DNA of 64,000 nucleotides from JAMZMI01 sp963848175 (lineage in GTDB: Bacteria > Bacteroidota > Bacteroidia > Cytophagales > Cyclobacteriaceae), in contig CAWKCO010000012.1 in NCBI GenBank assembly GCA_963848175.1, positions 682,001 to 746,000 of the forward strand. The letters run 5' to 3'. Shown here piece by piece: positions 47,645 to 57,844 of this stretch. The notes beneath the pieces are model-generated. The model worked only from the letters and a program-made list of their open reading frames with translations. It did not search any database and was not told the DNA's origin. The first letter of the stretch is position 1; each line of letters opens with the position of its first letter. The position numbers were made by a program, and so were the translations under genes.

Positions 47645-48860
47645 ATGCGTCACATTCTTTTCAGCTCCAATGATCTTTTATTGAGTCATACACATCTGCC
47701 CAAATTGGGGAGCGCATTGCCTCAAAATGCCATAGGTAAAGACTGTGCGCTGATCACAGGTGCTACAGGGTTTATCGGAGGGTTTCTGCTAAAGGAGCTT
47801 TTGATCAACCAGTCTTTTGACAGGGTTTATTGCGTGGTGCGTGCTGAGAACCAAACCACGGCTTTTGAGAGGGTGAAATCCAACCTATTAGAAAAAGGCA
47901 CACCAGAGGATTTGATTGACAAGTCAAAAATCATTGCCATTTGTGGAGATATTTTAGAATCAAATTTTGGTCTGGACACGACCACTTTTGAGCAGCTATG
48001 TGCGGAGGTAGATCATGTTTTCCATTTTGCTGCTACGATGAACTGGGTCACTCCTTTCAATCAAAACACCATCGCCAATATTGAGGCGCTGAAAACGAGT
48101 ATTGCTTTTTGCTGCAATAAAAGGTTGAAAAAACTCCACTACGCATCGAGCATGGGCTTATGGACATTGCTTAATCACAAAGAAGACAGCATTTTAGAAA
48201 CGCACATTCATGATCAGGCAAACGAGCTTCCTGGAGGATACTTTCAGTCGAAATGGGTAAGCGAAAAAATCCTAAAAAAGGCATCCGACATGGGCCTACC
48301 TGTCAACATTTACCGAATAGGTGATGTAAAAGGCAACTCCACAGATGGGCTCGGAGATCCTAATAACTTTGGAAATCTGGTAATGCAGTACTTTCATCCT
48401 TCGTGGAGTAGCCATTGACTTGGATGCGCCCGAGTTCAACTTTATCCCTGTAGATTATCTCACCAAAGCCATTGCTCGCATTGCGCTTAGCGAAAGCAAC
48501 AAGACCTTTCAATTTTCTAATCCAGATTTGATCTCGTTCAAGGACATCTACCATGCCGCTCTGGATGTAGGGCATGACATGCAGTTGGTATCAAAAGTGG
48601 AATGGGACAACATACTGAAACAAGATAAAACCACCCATGGACACCTTTTAAGGCCTATATTCAAGTCCTTCACTCCTGATCCATCGCTGAGTCCTACATC
48701 CTTTTATGATATTGGGGTGCAAATGTTTACAAAATGGCATGACACCAGCAATACCTCCCAGGCACTTGTCGGATCGGACATCCACTGCCCAGGCATGCGT
48801 CAAGAACAAGTACTTCAACGGTATTTGAGTCATTTATCCAAAACCATTGCCACGGCATAA
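47645..48860 (+). pseudogene. Thioester/fatty acyl-CoA reductase-like protein, one frameshift
   Basis: First gene of a three-gene operon. The NAD_binding_4 (thioester reductase/fatty acyl reductase) domain is clear: CALITGATGFIGGFLLKELL, HVFHFAATMNW and the YxxxK pair in GGYFQSKWVSE. One extra T near 48390 breaks the frame; without it the protein continues FILRGVAIDLDAPEFNFIPV to TIATA, about 405 residues. It probably reduces acyl-CoA or acyl-ACP with NADPH to the aldehyde or alcohol. Next to an alkyl-DHAP synthase this suggests fatty alcohol supply for ether lipids. Confidence 0.78.
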
Positions 48861-49522
48861 TGTCCAAAGAAAAATACGATTTTTTCCCCACAGACTTGTT
48901 TCATGCGTTCGGCCGAATGGCTTTTAGCATATTCACGTATGTGGTGTTTCATTTATACACCCGAGTGATCATACACAATCGCTCTGCCCTACCGAAAGGC
49001 GCTTTCATTATTTGCAGCAACCACCAAAGCCATTTGGACGGCATCATATTGAGCTACGTAGGCTGCTACAATTTTGCTCGCACAGCCATGATTGCCGCTA
49101 AAGATTATTGGTATGACAATAGAACGCGGTACTATGTTTCTCGCTTCTTTTTCAACACCATCCCCATCAACCGCGTAGCATCCAGCGAATCATTCAACAT
49201 GCTAGAAGCTGCCCGAGCTGCAAAACATTTCACGAGTGCTGGCGGGCGGTGCATCGTGATGCTGCCAGAGGGCACTCGATCTAAAGATGGAAAAATCAAG
49301 CCTTTCAAAAAGGGCATTACCACATTGGCGAAAGCCACCAACTTACCGGTGATTCCTGTGTATATTCACAATTCTGGTAGATTTTGGCCAAAGGGTTCAT
49401 TCTTTTTGCGCCCCGGGAGTATCCATGTAAGAATTGGAGATCCTATCTTTCCAGAGGCATTGGCAGCACCGAATGCCACAGAAATCATTCAAGCAAGCGT
49501 TGTTTCATTATCCAAAATATGA
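48860..49522 (+). CDS. PlsC/GNPAT-type glycerolipid acyltransferase
   Basis: 220 residues. The acyltransferase box NHQSHLDG (HX4D) and the substrate box LPEGTRSKDGKIKPFKKG are present, plus an N-terminal hydrophobic stretch (MAFSIFTYVVFHLYT) for membrane contact. It overlaps the preceding stop by one base (TAATG) and the following start by three (ATGA), so the three proteins are made together. It could acylate DHAP, providing the substrate of the next enzyme, or 1-alkyl-glycerol phosphate; the sequence does not decide. Confidence 0.85.
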   Translation: MSKEKYDFFPTDLFHAFGRMAFSIFTYVVFHLYTRVIIHNRSALPKGAFIICSNHQSHLDGIILSYVGCYNFARTAMIAAKDYWYDNRTRYYVSRFFFNTIPINRVASSESFNMLEAARAAKHFTSAGGRCIVMLPEGTRSKDGKIKPFKKGITTLAKATNLPVIPVYIHNSGRFWPKGSFFLRPGSIHVRIGDPIFPEALAAPNATEIIQASVVSLSKI

Positions 49523-51270
49523 GTCAAAAAATTCCATTCTCTTTCCGCTCGCACCTATGGGGGCATAGCGATACTTTTTTTGAAGTCAACAAAGACCAAA
49601 TCATCGAGCTGCGCGGCAATCGATACGAATTTTCTGGGTTGAAGTACCCAAAATTTATCCCGTACATCAAAGAAGTATTGGGTGTGGATATTACTAAAGT
49701 AAAGCCCCTCTCCCCACAGGCCGAGCACATCATCCCCACGCCTGTCGAGAATGAGGCATTCACAAAATCCATCACCTCAAAGCTGAAATCTTATCAAATC
49801 TCCAACGAGGCACTTACGCGACTTCAAAACAGCCACGGACAAACGACCTGCTTTGAAGTGTACAAGATCGTCTATCACGGAAAAATGAGCCGACTGGTGG
49901 ACGTGGTATTGTACCCTGAAACAGAAGAAGATGCTGCGTTTATTATCGCACAAGCAAAAGCACATAATGTCTGCATAGTGCCGTATGGTGGCGGCACAAA
50001 TGTGACTAGCGCCTTGCTCCTGCCAGAAAATGAAACACGCATGATCGTATCGCTAGACGTGCGCCGATTGAACGCAATCGAATGGATCAATGAAGAAAAT
50101 CAAACGGCGTGCGTACAAGCTGGCATCAGAGGTTTGGAACTGGAAGATCAGCTAAATGCCAAAGGATATATACTAGGCCATCAGCCAGACAGTATTGAAT
50201 TTTCTACCCTTGGCGGGTGGATTTCTACCAATGCCAGTGGCATGAAAAAAAACAAATATGGCAACATCGACGATATCGTGGAGACGGTCTATATGATCAC
50301 CCCAGAGGGACAGCTGGAGCAGCGAGAGGGCATCTGCCGTACCTCTATGGGCATCAAACCACAAGCCAACTTGTTTGGAAGTGAAGGCAATCTGGGCTTG
50401 ATTACCAAGGCCGTGGTGAAGATTCACAAAAAGCCTGAACTGACCGAGTATGAGTCGTTGGTTTTCAAGGACTTCAGCACGGGTATCTCTTTTATAAAAG
50501 AACTCTCAAAAACGAACTATGTACCTGCCAGCATGCGACTGGTAGACAATTTTCAACTTGGCTTTGGTCAGGTGTTCAAAGAAGATTCGAAAGGCTTCAA
50601 AAAAATCATGAGCAAGCTAACGATCTGGTTTTTGAAAAATGTAAAGCGATTTGATATCAAGAAAATTGCGCTTTCCACCATTGTGATGGAAGGATCGAAA
50701 GAGGAAGTAGCCTACCAAAAAAAACGCCTAAAAGCGCTGGCAAATAAATACAATGCTTTAGCCGCTGGTGGCAAAAACGGAAAGGGCGGCTACAACCTCA
50801 CCTTTATGATTGCCTATATCCGAGATTTCTTGTTTGAGTATCACATCATTGGTGATACACTGGAAACGTCAGTGCCTTATGACAAAATCAAAACGGTGAT
50901 AGCGGCGGTAGAAAAGTGCTACCATGAAGAGTACAATGCGCTCAACATCAAAGCCAATCCATATATCAGCTATCGTATTCCGCAGATTTACCATACGGGC
51001 GTGTGTATCTACTTTATGTTTGGCATCTACACAGAAGGGCTCGAAAATCCTGAAGACGTTTTCTCCGATCTGGAGCATAAAATCAGAAAGACAATTGTAG
51101 AAAATGGAGGATCAATTTCTCACCATCATGGTGTAGGAAAATTACGCAAAGACTTCCTTCCGATGATGGGCTCCAAGCACAGTCGTGATTTGGTAAGGGG
51201 CATCAAACAGGCCACCGATCCACAAAATATCTTTGGTATACGAAACAATGTATTTGCATTGGACGAATAA
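49519..51270 (+). CDS. Alkyl-DHAP synthase (AGPS-like flavoprotein)
   Basis: 583 residues from ATG at 49519, which overlaps the previous stop; the longer open frame to 49384 lies over the acyltransferase gene. The FAD PP-loop is IVPYGGGTNVTSALL, and LGGWISTNASGMKKNKYG and FGSEGNLGLIT complete the FAD domain. The C-terminal SHHHGVGKLRKDF is the hallmark of alkyldihydroxyacetonephosphate synthase, which exchanges the acyl chain of acyl-DHAP for a fatty alcohol and so makes the ether bond. Together with an acyl reductase and acyltransferase the operon mirrors the peroxisomal FAR1-GNPAT-AGPS pathway. Confidence 0.9.
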   Translation: MSQKIPFSFRSHLWGHSDTFFEVNKDQIIELRGNRYEFSGLKYPKFIPYIKEVLGVDITKVKPLSPQAEHIIPTPVENEAFTKSITSKLKSYQISNEALTRLQNSHGQTTCFEVYKIVYHGKMSRLVDVVLYPETEEDAAFIIAQAKAHNVCIVPYGGGTNVTSALLLPENETRMIVSLDVRRLNAIEWINEENQTACVQAGIRGLELEDQLNAKGYILGHQPDSIEFSTLGGWISTNASGMKKNKYGNIDDIVETVYMITPEGQLEQREGICRTSMGIKPQANLFGSEGNLGLITKAVVKIHKKPELTEYESLVFKDFSTGISFIKELSKTNYVPASMRLVDNFQLGFGQVFKEDSKGFKKIMSKLTIWFLKNVKRFDIKKIALSTIVMEGSKEEVAYQKKRLKALANKYNALAAGGKNGKGGYNLTFMIAYIRDFLFEYHIIGDTLETSVPYDKIKTVIAAVEKCYHEEYNALNIKANPYISYRIPQIYHTGVCIYFMFGIYTEGLENPEDVFSDLEHKIRKTIVENGGSISHHHGVGKLRKDFLPMMGSKHSRDLVRGIKQATDPQNIFGIRNNVFALDE

Positions 51271-51675
51271 TTACATAGAGGCTATGGCTACCCGCCCGGA
51301 AGCCTTTTACATGAAAAAATTTTATAACTATCTGATAATAACCAGCAAACAACCAATGTTTGTGTAACTATCAAATGGACTTTATATAAAGCAAAAAGTC
51401 TTGAAATAAGAGGTTTATCTGGAATACTGTGAAATTGTATCATCTGACAAAAGAAGAACCTTATTTTCTGCATAAAAACTGTATAACAATTAACCAAAAT
51501 ATAAGGTTGAGTCAGGTTTTCTTTCTTTGCCTTTCTTTTGGCTTGCCCCAAAAGAATCGCAGCGGCGAACCGCCAAAAAGTCAAGGCCTAATTCAGAGAC
51601 TATCGTTTTTACTACAAATTACATATAGCCGTAATAAGAAACATTAACTTCGCTACACATTAAAACCTTACTGAA
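51271..51675. other. Intergenic region with GC-rich inverted repeat
   Basis: About 400 bases without a credible gene. At about 51535-51585 there is a CTTTTGGCTTGCCCCAAAAG segment, partly palindromic, followed by a GGCGAACCGCC hairpin. The type recurs between genes in many Bacteroidota genomes and may be a REP-like element. Confidence 0.4.
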
Positions 51676-52698
51676 ATGAAAGCATATTCTCTCGTAAAAA
51701 ATGGAGCTGCAAGCCAAGCTTTTCAATTGATTGAAAAAGAAACTCCGACCCCTAGCGCAGGAGAAGTGCTGGTGAAATCCGAAGGTTTTGGGTTGAATTT
51801 CGCGGATGTGATGGCACGTTTGGGTATTTACAAAGATTGTCCTCCTCTGCCAACCGTGGTGGGGTATGAAAATGTGGGTCGTGTAGTGGCAGTGGGCGAA
51901 GGTGTAACAACCGTAAAGGTAGGTGAACGGGTGTTGGCTTTTACTCGATTTGGTGGCTATGCCGATCATGTGCTTTCGCCAGAAATGGCAGTGGCCAAAA
52001 TTCCTGAAAGATGGGGCGTGGGCGAGGCTACCGCTTTGGCCACTCAATATATTACTGCCTATTATGCGGCACAAGAAGCCATCAATCTACACGAAGGAGA
52101 TCATGTGCTTATTCATGCCGCTGCGGGAGGTGTAGGCACAGCTTTGATTCAACTCCTAAAGGAAAAAGGATGCATTATCTTCGGTACTGCTGGGTCTGAT
52201 GAAAAGCTCGATTACCTCAGAGCTCAGGGGGTGCACTACCCTATCAATTACCGCAAAGAGGATTATTTTGATGCGATTGTGAAACTGGGATTTAAAGGCA
52301 AAATAGATGCGGCTTTTAACCCAATAGGTGGCAACTACGTGAAAAAGGACATAGCTCTGCTCAATGCTGGAGGGCGCGAAGTGCTCTATGGTGCGTCGAA
52401 AATGACGGAGGCTCGTGGCAATATTTTCAAACTCCTAAAAATGGTTTTTGGCTTTGGTTTCTGGAGCCCAATAGGCTTTGTGACCAAGTCTACCTCTCTG
52501 GTGGGGGTAAATATGCTGCGCATTGCCGATAATAAACCTGCTGTTCTAAAAATGTGCATGGACGAAGTAATCTCTTTGGCAAAAAGAGGTCTCATAAAAC
52601 CTACTATAGCCAAAGAGTTTCCTCATACGGAACTGGCAGAAGCACACGACTTTCTTGAATCAAGAAAGTCTATGGGCAAGATTGCTGTAAAGTGGTAG
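51676..52698 (+). CDS. VAT1-like zinc-free medium-chain reductase
   Basis: 340 residues. GroES-like domain (FGLNFADVMARLGIYKDCPP, TVVGYENVGRV) and Rossmann domain (LIHAAAGGVGTALIQLLKEK). The catalytic zinc cysteines of alcohol dehydrogenase are absent, so it belongs with the quinone oxidoreductase/VAT1 branch that reduces double bonds or quinones with NADPH. It stands alone, with a terminator just after the stop. Substrate unknown. Confidence 0.85.
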   Translation: MKAYSLVKNGAASQAFQLIEKETPTPSAGEVLVKSEGFGLNFADVMARLGIYKDCPPLPTVVGYENVGRVVAVGEGVTTVKVGERVLAFTRFGGYADHVLSPEMAVAKIPERWGVGEATALATQYITAYYAAQEAINLHEGDHVLIHAAAGGVGTALIQLLKEKGCIIFGTAGSDEKLDYLRAQGVHYPINYRKEDYFDAIVKLGFKGKIDAAFNPIGGNYVKKDIALLNAGGREVLYGASKMTEARGNIFKLLKMVFGFGFWSPIGFVTKSTSLVGVNMLRIADNKPAVLKMCMDEVISLAKRGLIKPTIAKEFPHTELAEAHDFLESRKSMGKIAVKW

Positions 52699-52719
52699 GC
52701 CATTGGTTCATCCGCTGAT

Positions 52720-52743
52720 CAGCAATGAAATGCTGGTTTTTTT
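52720..52743 (+). terminator. Terminator between convergent genes
   Basis: CAGCA (52720-52724) pairs with TGCTG (52731-52735), loop ATGAAA, followed by seven T. The T-run touches the stop of the permease gene on the other strand. Confidence 0.6.
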
Positions 52744-54523
52744 AACCGCCAAATATCCACGGAATGCAAAGTGCTGCAATAACGGATAATAGCAGGCTCA
52801 GAATCCAACCAACCTTAAAGAAGTCTGAAAAGGAATAATCCCCAGCAGCATAGACCATGGCGTTTGTCTGGTAACCTACTGGACTAATGAAGCTCGAATT
52901 GGCTCCAAACAAAATAGCTATTACCAGAAGCTTAGGATCCAGCCCTGCACTGCTGGCCACACTGATCGCTATTGGAACAAGCAAAACTGCTGTGGCTTGA
53001 TTGCTCAAAATACTAGTAACAAGAGTGGTGAAGAGAAAAAATACACCCACCACAAGGTGAATATCCACCCCCTTCATCATGGATACGAGGAAAGAAGCGA
53101 TGTACTGATCCCCTCCTACTTTCTGCATGGCCATGCCCAGCGGAATCACTCCTGAGAGCAGAAAGATCACACGCCAGTCAATATTCTTATAGGCTTCATT
53201 GAAGCGAATACAGCCAGTCACAAAAATAAGAATCACCCCGATCCACGCACTTACCAGTATAGGCAGATAATTGCTCACGGCTAAGCCTATTACGACTAAA
53301 ACAATAAGCAAGGAAAGGTTCTTTTTGCCTGGAATGGGTATTTCTTTATTGATCTCACCTCTAGAAATGGTGTCTATGATTGTGAAGTCTCGCCTTCCTG
53401 GGCCGGTTTTTTCCTGGCCTATTCCTTCCATCAATAATATATCTCCGGACTTGATCCTATGCAGGCTAAAATCTCTTTGATAGGAATCTGCACCCCTGCG
53501 CAGCGCTAGCGGAAATGCTCCGTACAATCGATAAAAATCGATAAATCTGAGGCGCTGACCAATGATATTAGCACCTGGCATCACCATAGACTCTACAAGC
53601 TGAATATGGTCTCCATCTTCAATTTTTCGCTTGTCAAAATTGGTGGAAATCAACAAACCTTCGTTATTTAATCGTATGATCTCTTTGAGATTGGTTTTCA
53701 CCAAAAACACATCTCCAACCTTTACTTTTTCCTTTTTGTCACTGGTTTTGATGTATCGATCGTTGATTTTCAATACGGTGATTTCCAAGTTTTTAAATAG
53801 AGGTGTATTGCTCAGCTCCAGCCCCACCATAGCACTTTCTTCCGTTACAACGAATTCGGTAAGGTAACTTTTGCTATCTGTGGCTCTCTCAAATACTTCT
53901 ATAGAGGTTCTCCTTCTTTTCAGGATAAACCTTCCCAAAACAGCCATAAACAAGCCGAGCGTAACCAATAAAATAAGGCCGAAAGGAGTTAATTCGAATA
54001 TCTTAAATTTATCCAGACCATTCGCCTGCCCCACAGAATTGATCAGAAGATTGGTAGAAGTACCAATCATAGAAGAAGCTCCGCCCAGCATTGCTGCAAA
54101 AGAAAGGGGAATCAACAGCACACCAGAATTGATATTTTTAACCTTGGAGATTTTGAGAATCACTGGAATAAAAACGGCCACTACAGCTGTGGTATTGATA
54201 AAAGCAGAAGTCACCGCTGCAAAGAGCATAATCATTAGCAGCACTTTCCACTCAGTATCGCCAGACAACCTAATGAGCAAATCTCCCAGCGCCTCTACCA
54301 CACCAGTATTTTTGAGTGCCTCGCTAATGATCAAAAGAGCCATTACCGTAAGAGTAGCACTGTTGCTAAAGCCAGAAAACCCTTCATTTGGGCTAAGGAT
54401 ACCCGTGACAACCAAGCTGACCATAACGCAAATGGCCGTGATCTCCATAGGAATCCACCCCGTAATGAACAGCACTAAGGCCGATATGATAATTCCCGTG
54501 AGTATCAGTATTTCTAATGTCAT
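52742..54523 (-). CDS. SLC13-family permease with two TrkA-C domains
   Basis: 593 residues. Two halves of the SLC13/DASS transporter (about 1-200 and 390-593) carry paired SNT-like motifs (GTSTNLLINSVGQANG; SNQATAVLLVPIAISVASSA). Between them are two TrkA-C (RCK-C) domains (about 200-375, VVTEESAMVGLELSNTPLFK; VVES-type LVESMVMPGANIIGQRL). This layout is typical of sodium-coupled anion transporters for sulfate, dicarboxylates or similar. It is 11 bases downstream of the DUF202 gene and probably co-transcribed with it. Confidence 0.88.
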   Translation of the reverse strand: MTLEILILTGIIISALVLFITGWIPMEITAICVMVSLVVTGILSPNEGFSGFSNSATLTVMALLIISEALKNTGVVEALGDLLIRLSGDTEWKVLLMIMLFAAVTSAFINTTAVVAVFIPVILKISKVKNINSGVLLIPLSFAAMLGGASSMIGTSTNLLINSVGQANGLDKFKIFELTPFGLILLVTLGLFMAVLGRFILKRRRTSIEVFERATDSKSYLTEFVVTEESAMVGLELSNTPLFKNLEITVLKINDRYIKTSDKKEKVKVGDVFLVKTNLKEIIRLNNEGLLISTNFDKRKIEDGDHIQLVESMVMPGANIIGQRLRFIDFYRLYGAFPLALRRGADSYQRDFSLHRIKSGDILLMEGIGQEKTGPGRRDFTIIDTISRGEINKEIPIPGKKNLSLLIVLVVIGLAVSNYLPILVSAWIGVILIFVTGCIRFNEAYKNIDWRVIFLLSGVIPLGMAMQKVGGDQYIASFLVSMMKGVDIHLVVGVFFLFTTLVTSILSNQATAVLLVPIAISVASSAGLDPKLLVIAILFGANSSFISPVGYQTNAMVYAAGDYSFSDFFKVGWILSLLLSVIAALCIPWIFGG

Positions 54524-54534
54524 TGGGGCTGGAA

Positions 54535-54774
54535 TTAACGACTCAACAATTTCTCTTTGAACTTTCTGTACCGAATGATGCCATAAATGGCCAGAAAGAT
54601 GGATAACGCCCCAAAAACAATTGACACAATAATAAATACCACGTCATCAAAAAATCGAAGAGAAAATAAGGAAATACCCATCAAGGCAAGAGCCGCTCGA
54701 AAATAAGACATCAACGTTCGCTCATTTGCCATCTGAGTCCTAAGTCGGGCTAAGTATTGCTGCTTTTCAATCAT
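54535..54774 (-). CDS. DUF202 small membrane protein
   Basis: 79 residues: RTQMANERTLMSYFRAALAL is the DUF202 signature, then two membrane helices (LALMGISLFSLRFF; VFIIVSIVFGALSIFLAIYG) and a basic tail (RYRKFKEKLLSR). Function unknown. It precedes the SLC13 permease in one transcript and might be an accessory subunit. Confidence 0.85.
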   Translation of the reverse strand: MIEKQQYLARLRTQMANERTLMSYFRAALALMGISLFSLRFFDDVVFIIVSIVFGALSIFLAIYGIIRYRKFKEKLLSR

Positions 54775-54966
54775 ACTTCTTAATTTGGATTATTTGAGTA
54801 GGTCATTTGGAAGTGTTCAACGAATAAAAAGCAGATTGTGGTTATATTATTTCTGGTCGTGAGTAAAATTTCTTGGCGGTGACCTTTCAAATATTTGTAC
54901 TAATTTCGAGTCAGTAATTCCATCCAGTCTTCATTCGTCCAAACCTTTTCACCTACCTATCCCATT

Positions 54967-55920
54967 ATGCGTGTATTCATAGGCATTAGCTTATCGTTTC
55001 TTTTGTCACTTTCAATTTTTGCTCAGTCCAACTTCGATCCAGCCAAATTTCACTCCAATGCATTCGCCCATAGAGGGGGCTATGAATTTGGCTCAGAAAA
55101 TACCATCGAAACAATTCTTTATAACCTCGAAAACCATTCTCAGGCCATAGAGATAGACATTACGATGACCAAAGACGGCCAGATGGCTCTTTTTCATGAT
55201 GAAACAATTAATAGAGTTTTGGACACTGATGAGAATACAAAAATTTCGGAACTCACACTGAGGCAAATTCAGCAAATCCAACTTAGAGATCAATCCAAAG
55301 GGCTACAATTTGTGCCTACGCTAGAAGAGCTGGTAGATGCCCTTCTACCTTTGATGGCTGACGGTGCTATGAGTGATTTTATCATTGAGCTGGACTGGAA
55401 ACCTCATGGAGACGAGCGAGAAAAGGCGATAGATGAGCTAATTCGAATTTTGAAAAAACAAGTTGCTACCACAGGTGAGGTGATTTACGATCATTTTTTC
55501 GTTTCTAGCTTTTACCCCGACGTACTTAAGTCTCTAAAGACAAGAGCACCTAAAATCACCACGGCCTTTGCGGTAAACAGCACTTCCAACGAACAGAAGC
55601 TAAAATCAAAACTCGCAGTACTTTTCGCTCCTATTATTATCAAAAAATATGAAGCAAAAATCATCGAACCAAACATGTGTTTAGTCACTGAGCGATTTGT
55701 GAAAAAATGGAAAAAGAGAGGGGTTTTGATTAACACCTACACCGTAAATCGTGGATATGAAAAAGCTTATCTTAAGCCTTTTGATATAGCTATCACTACC
55801 AACTGCCCATCAAGTATTTGCACGCCTGATATCAGCGATCAAATGAAACCCATCAAATGGTGCAAAAAATGTGTAAACGATCAAGCAGAAACTAACAATC
55901 CTTTGGTTTTGAGTAAATAA
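54967..55920 (+). CDS. Secreted glycerophosphodiester phosphodiesterase
   Basis: 317 residues with a signal peptide (LSLSIFAQ). GDPD motifs are visible: AHRGGYEFGSENT, AIEIDITMTKDGQMALFHDE, DFIIELDWKP, and near the end LINTYTVNRGYEKAYLKPFD. The enzyme would hydrolyse glycerophosphodiesters from lipid turnover outside the cytoplasm to glycerol 3-phosphate, using a divalent metal bound by the His and Glu residues. A bidirectional terminator follows immediately. Confidence 0.85.
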   Translation: MRVFIGISLSFLLSLSIFAQSNFDPAKFHSNAFAHRGGYEFGSENTIETILYNLENHSQAIEIDITMTKDGQMALFHDETINRVLDTDENTKISELTLRQIQQIQLRDQSKGLQFVPTLEELVDALLPLMADGAMSDFIIELDWKPHGDEREKAIDELIRILKKQVATTGEVIYDHFFVSSFYPDVLKSLKTRAPKITTAFAVNSTSNEQKLKSKLAVLFAPIIIKKYEAKIIEPNMCLVTERFVKKWKKRGVLINTYTVNRGYEKAYLKPFDIAITTNCPSSICTPDISDQMKPIKWCKKCVNDQAETNNPLVLSK

Positions 55921-55959
55921 AAAAATGCCCATGGAAACGAGAGCTTCATGGGCATTTTT
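55921..55959. terminator. Bidirectional terminator
   Basis: Perfect 13-bp stem AAAAATGCCCATG / CATGGGCATTTTT (55921-55933 with 55947-55959), 13-base loop. A- and T-runs on the two sides let it serve both the GDPD gene and the convergent gene ending at 55980. Confidence 0.88.
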
Positions 55960-55979
55960 AATTTGCTTTTTTGATCTAA

Positions 55980-57737
55980 TTACTCAGAAATGTTCCAAAT
56001 TCTATCGTAACCCATTTCTATCTCTTTCGCTCTCAGCGTAGCTATACCCGCTTTCATGGCACCAATAATCTCCTGATGGCTGCACACTTTTAACAGCTCC
56101 TCTTTGCTTGACTTCAGTTTGGCTTCATTGTATGGCTGGCCAGTAGTTCGCACCACGTATCCATCCAAATACTTACCTAGCTTACTATTGTTACTTTCAT
56201 CTCTACCGATCACACTCAATCTCATTGTAGGTGAAAGCACAATATTACCATCCTTATTTGCGCCTACTTCCAATGTAAAATCTATGGACAGCATTCCATC
56301 TAGTTCTCCGGCGGCCTTCATCATGTTCACTTGTGGATTGTCTGAGGTCTGATTAGAAGATACACTTCCTAATATTTCCCCTAATCGCTGCGGCGTAGCA
56401 CGCTGCGTCCCTTTATAATTCATCTTTACCACCTTGTCATTGAGAGCCTCCTCTGAAGGAAACAAACCTGCATATTGTGGCGTGCTGGTCACACTTTCAA
56501 CAGGTACAAAAGAGACATTATATTCCGTCTGGAAAAATGCTACCACATCCTTGTAGATGCGATCCATCACATAGTTCCAGCTTTCAGCTGGCAACTGAGG
56601 AAATTGAAAAGTCGTGGTAGTTGTCGTAGTTCTAGTGTAGCTAGTACCCCCCATACTGTACGAGCTTTCACTTGTTTCCGTCTCTTCTCTAAATGTTCTT
56701 GCCTGCATAGAGAATGATACCAATCCAAATTTTGACGCTTTGGACAATGGAATACCCGTGGTGGCATTAGGCTTATAAAATTCGTACCCCAGAGTCTTAT
56801 CCTCACTTCTACCCGTCACTCTCAAAGAAGCCATGATACCCTCATCTTGCTTTCCTTTCACGATTACAGACATGGTAGCGTAGGATCTCAGTGTGATTTC
56901 TGAAGATGAAAGCTGTCCAGGGTTTTGCGATGCATCATACTTTTCCTTTGTCAGAACGTTTTCGCGCTCTACAATCAACCAGTTCTCCCCTTTATTGAAC
57001 TGCCCTGTATTTAGCTGCCCTGCGATCTCTGGGTTGGCAAGAGACTCTTTGGGGATTGTCACTTTTACTGTTCCCTCCTTCGTTACCGGAAAATCCGCAA
57101 AGTGATTCAAAGCGCGAGCTCCCATCACATCTGTGATTAAAGAAACACGAATCCTTGTGCCTTCGGATCCTGCTGGGTTGTAGTATTCCAACTCGATATC
57201 TTCTGCCAAATCAAGAATGGGTAAAGATTTTTCGCCGTTGATACTAAGAATCTCCACGCCTGGAATAGTATTGAGCGAGAAAGATGCTTCATCTCCTGTG
57301 GTTGTTTTCACTGAAAGGCTCAAAGGCTTTACAGGTCTTTGCTTGTAAACTTTCAGGTAAGAACCCAAGCCTACATATTCCATTGGCTCTCCGTCTACCA
57401 TCACATCTCCTGTGATTTCGAGCAAACCCATTCCTGCACTTTTGAAAAAAGTAATAGACGCTACATAATCCCCTTCTATTGTTCCTTTAGGGAAGTATTT
57501 TGATTCCGAAGTGTTGATTTCTGTTGGATATGTTCCTGAAATAAAAGAGGCTTTAGCAGATGCCACTTCCAGCTCTGCAGTTTTACCAGTCATTAGGTTC
57601 CCAGTAAGGTTTCCTAATTTTTCACCGATATTCATTTTTGGAACTTTCAATCCAAATTTCTTCTTTTCTCCATCTTCTTGCGCAATGGTTTGGAGAGCCA
57701 GCATCATGGCTAGCGCACTGTAAAATATTTTTCTCAT
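55980..57737 (-). CDS. Large secreted protein of unknown function
   Basis: 585 residues with a signal peptide (MLALQTIAQ). A basic segment (KKKFGLKVPKMNIGEKLGNL) is followed by a beta-rich region and a Ser/Thr stretch (GGTSYTRTTTTTTTF). The last 200 residues are mixed helix and strand (WNYVMDRIYKDVVAFFQTEY, FTLEVGANKDGNIVLSPTMR). No family recognised. Probably periplasmic or surface-located. Single gene, 174 bases downstream of the M61 peptidase gene on the same strand. Confidence 0.7.
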   Translation of the reverse strand: MRKIFYSALAMMLALQTIAQEDGEKKKFGLKVPKMNIGEKLGNLTGNLMTGKTAELEVASAKASFISGTYPTEINTSESKYFPKGTIEGDYVASITFFKSAGMGLLEITGDVMVDGEPMEYVGLGSYLKVYKQRPVKPLSLSVKTTTGDEASFSLNTIPGVEILSINGEKSLPILDLAEDIELEYYNPAGSEGTRIRVSLITDVMGARALNHFADFPVTKEGTVKVTIPKESLANPEIAGQLNTGQFNKGENWLIVERENVLTKEKYDASQNPGQLSSSEITLRSYATMSVIVKGKQDEGIMASLRVTGRSEDKTLGYEFYKPNATTGIPLSKASKFGLVSFSMQARTFREETETSESSYSMGGTSYTRTTTTTTTFQFPQLPAESWNYVMDRIYKDVVAFFQTEYNVSFVPVESVTSTPQYAGLFPSEEALNDKVVKMNYKGTQRATPQRLGEILGSVSSNQTSDNPQVNMMKAAGELDGMLSIDFTLEVGANKDGNIVLSPTMRLSVIGRDESNNSKLGKYLDGYVVRTTGQPYNEAKLKSSKEELLKVCSHQEIIGAMKAGIATLRAKEIEMGYDRIWNISE

Positions 57738-57844
57738 AGGTGTAAAATTTTGCGTGATAAGAGAAATGCTTTGAAATGTAGCACATGCTCGTTTTCACAA
57801 TTCATGGTCGTTTTGAAATCAAAAATAGATTTTTCAGTCATCGC

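Noticed and set aside
51288..51584. Minus-strand frame of 98 codons
   Set aside because: It runs through a GC-rich inverted repeat and T/A-rich spacer, with no family or start context.
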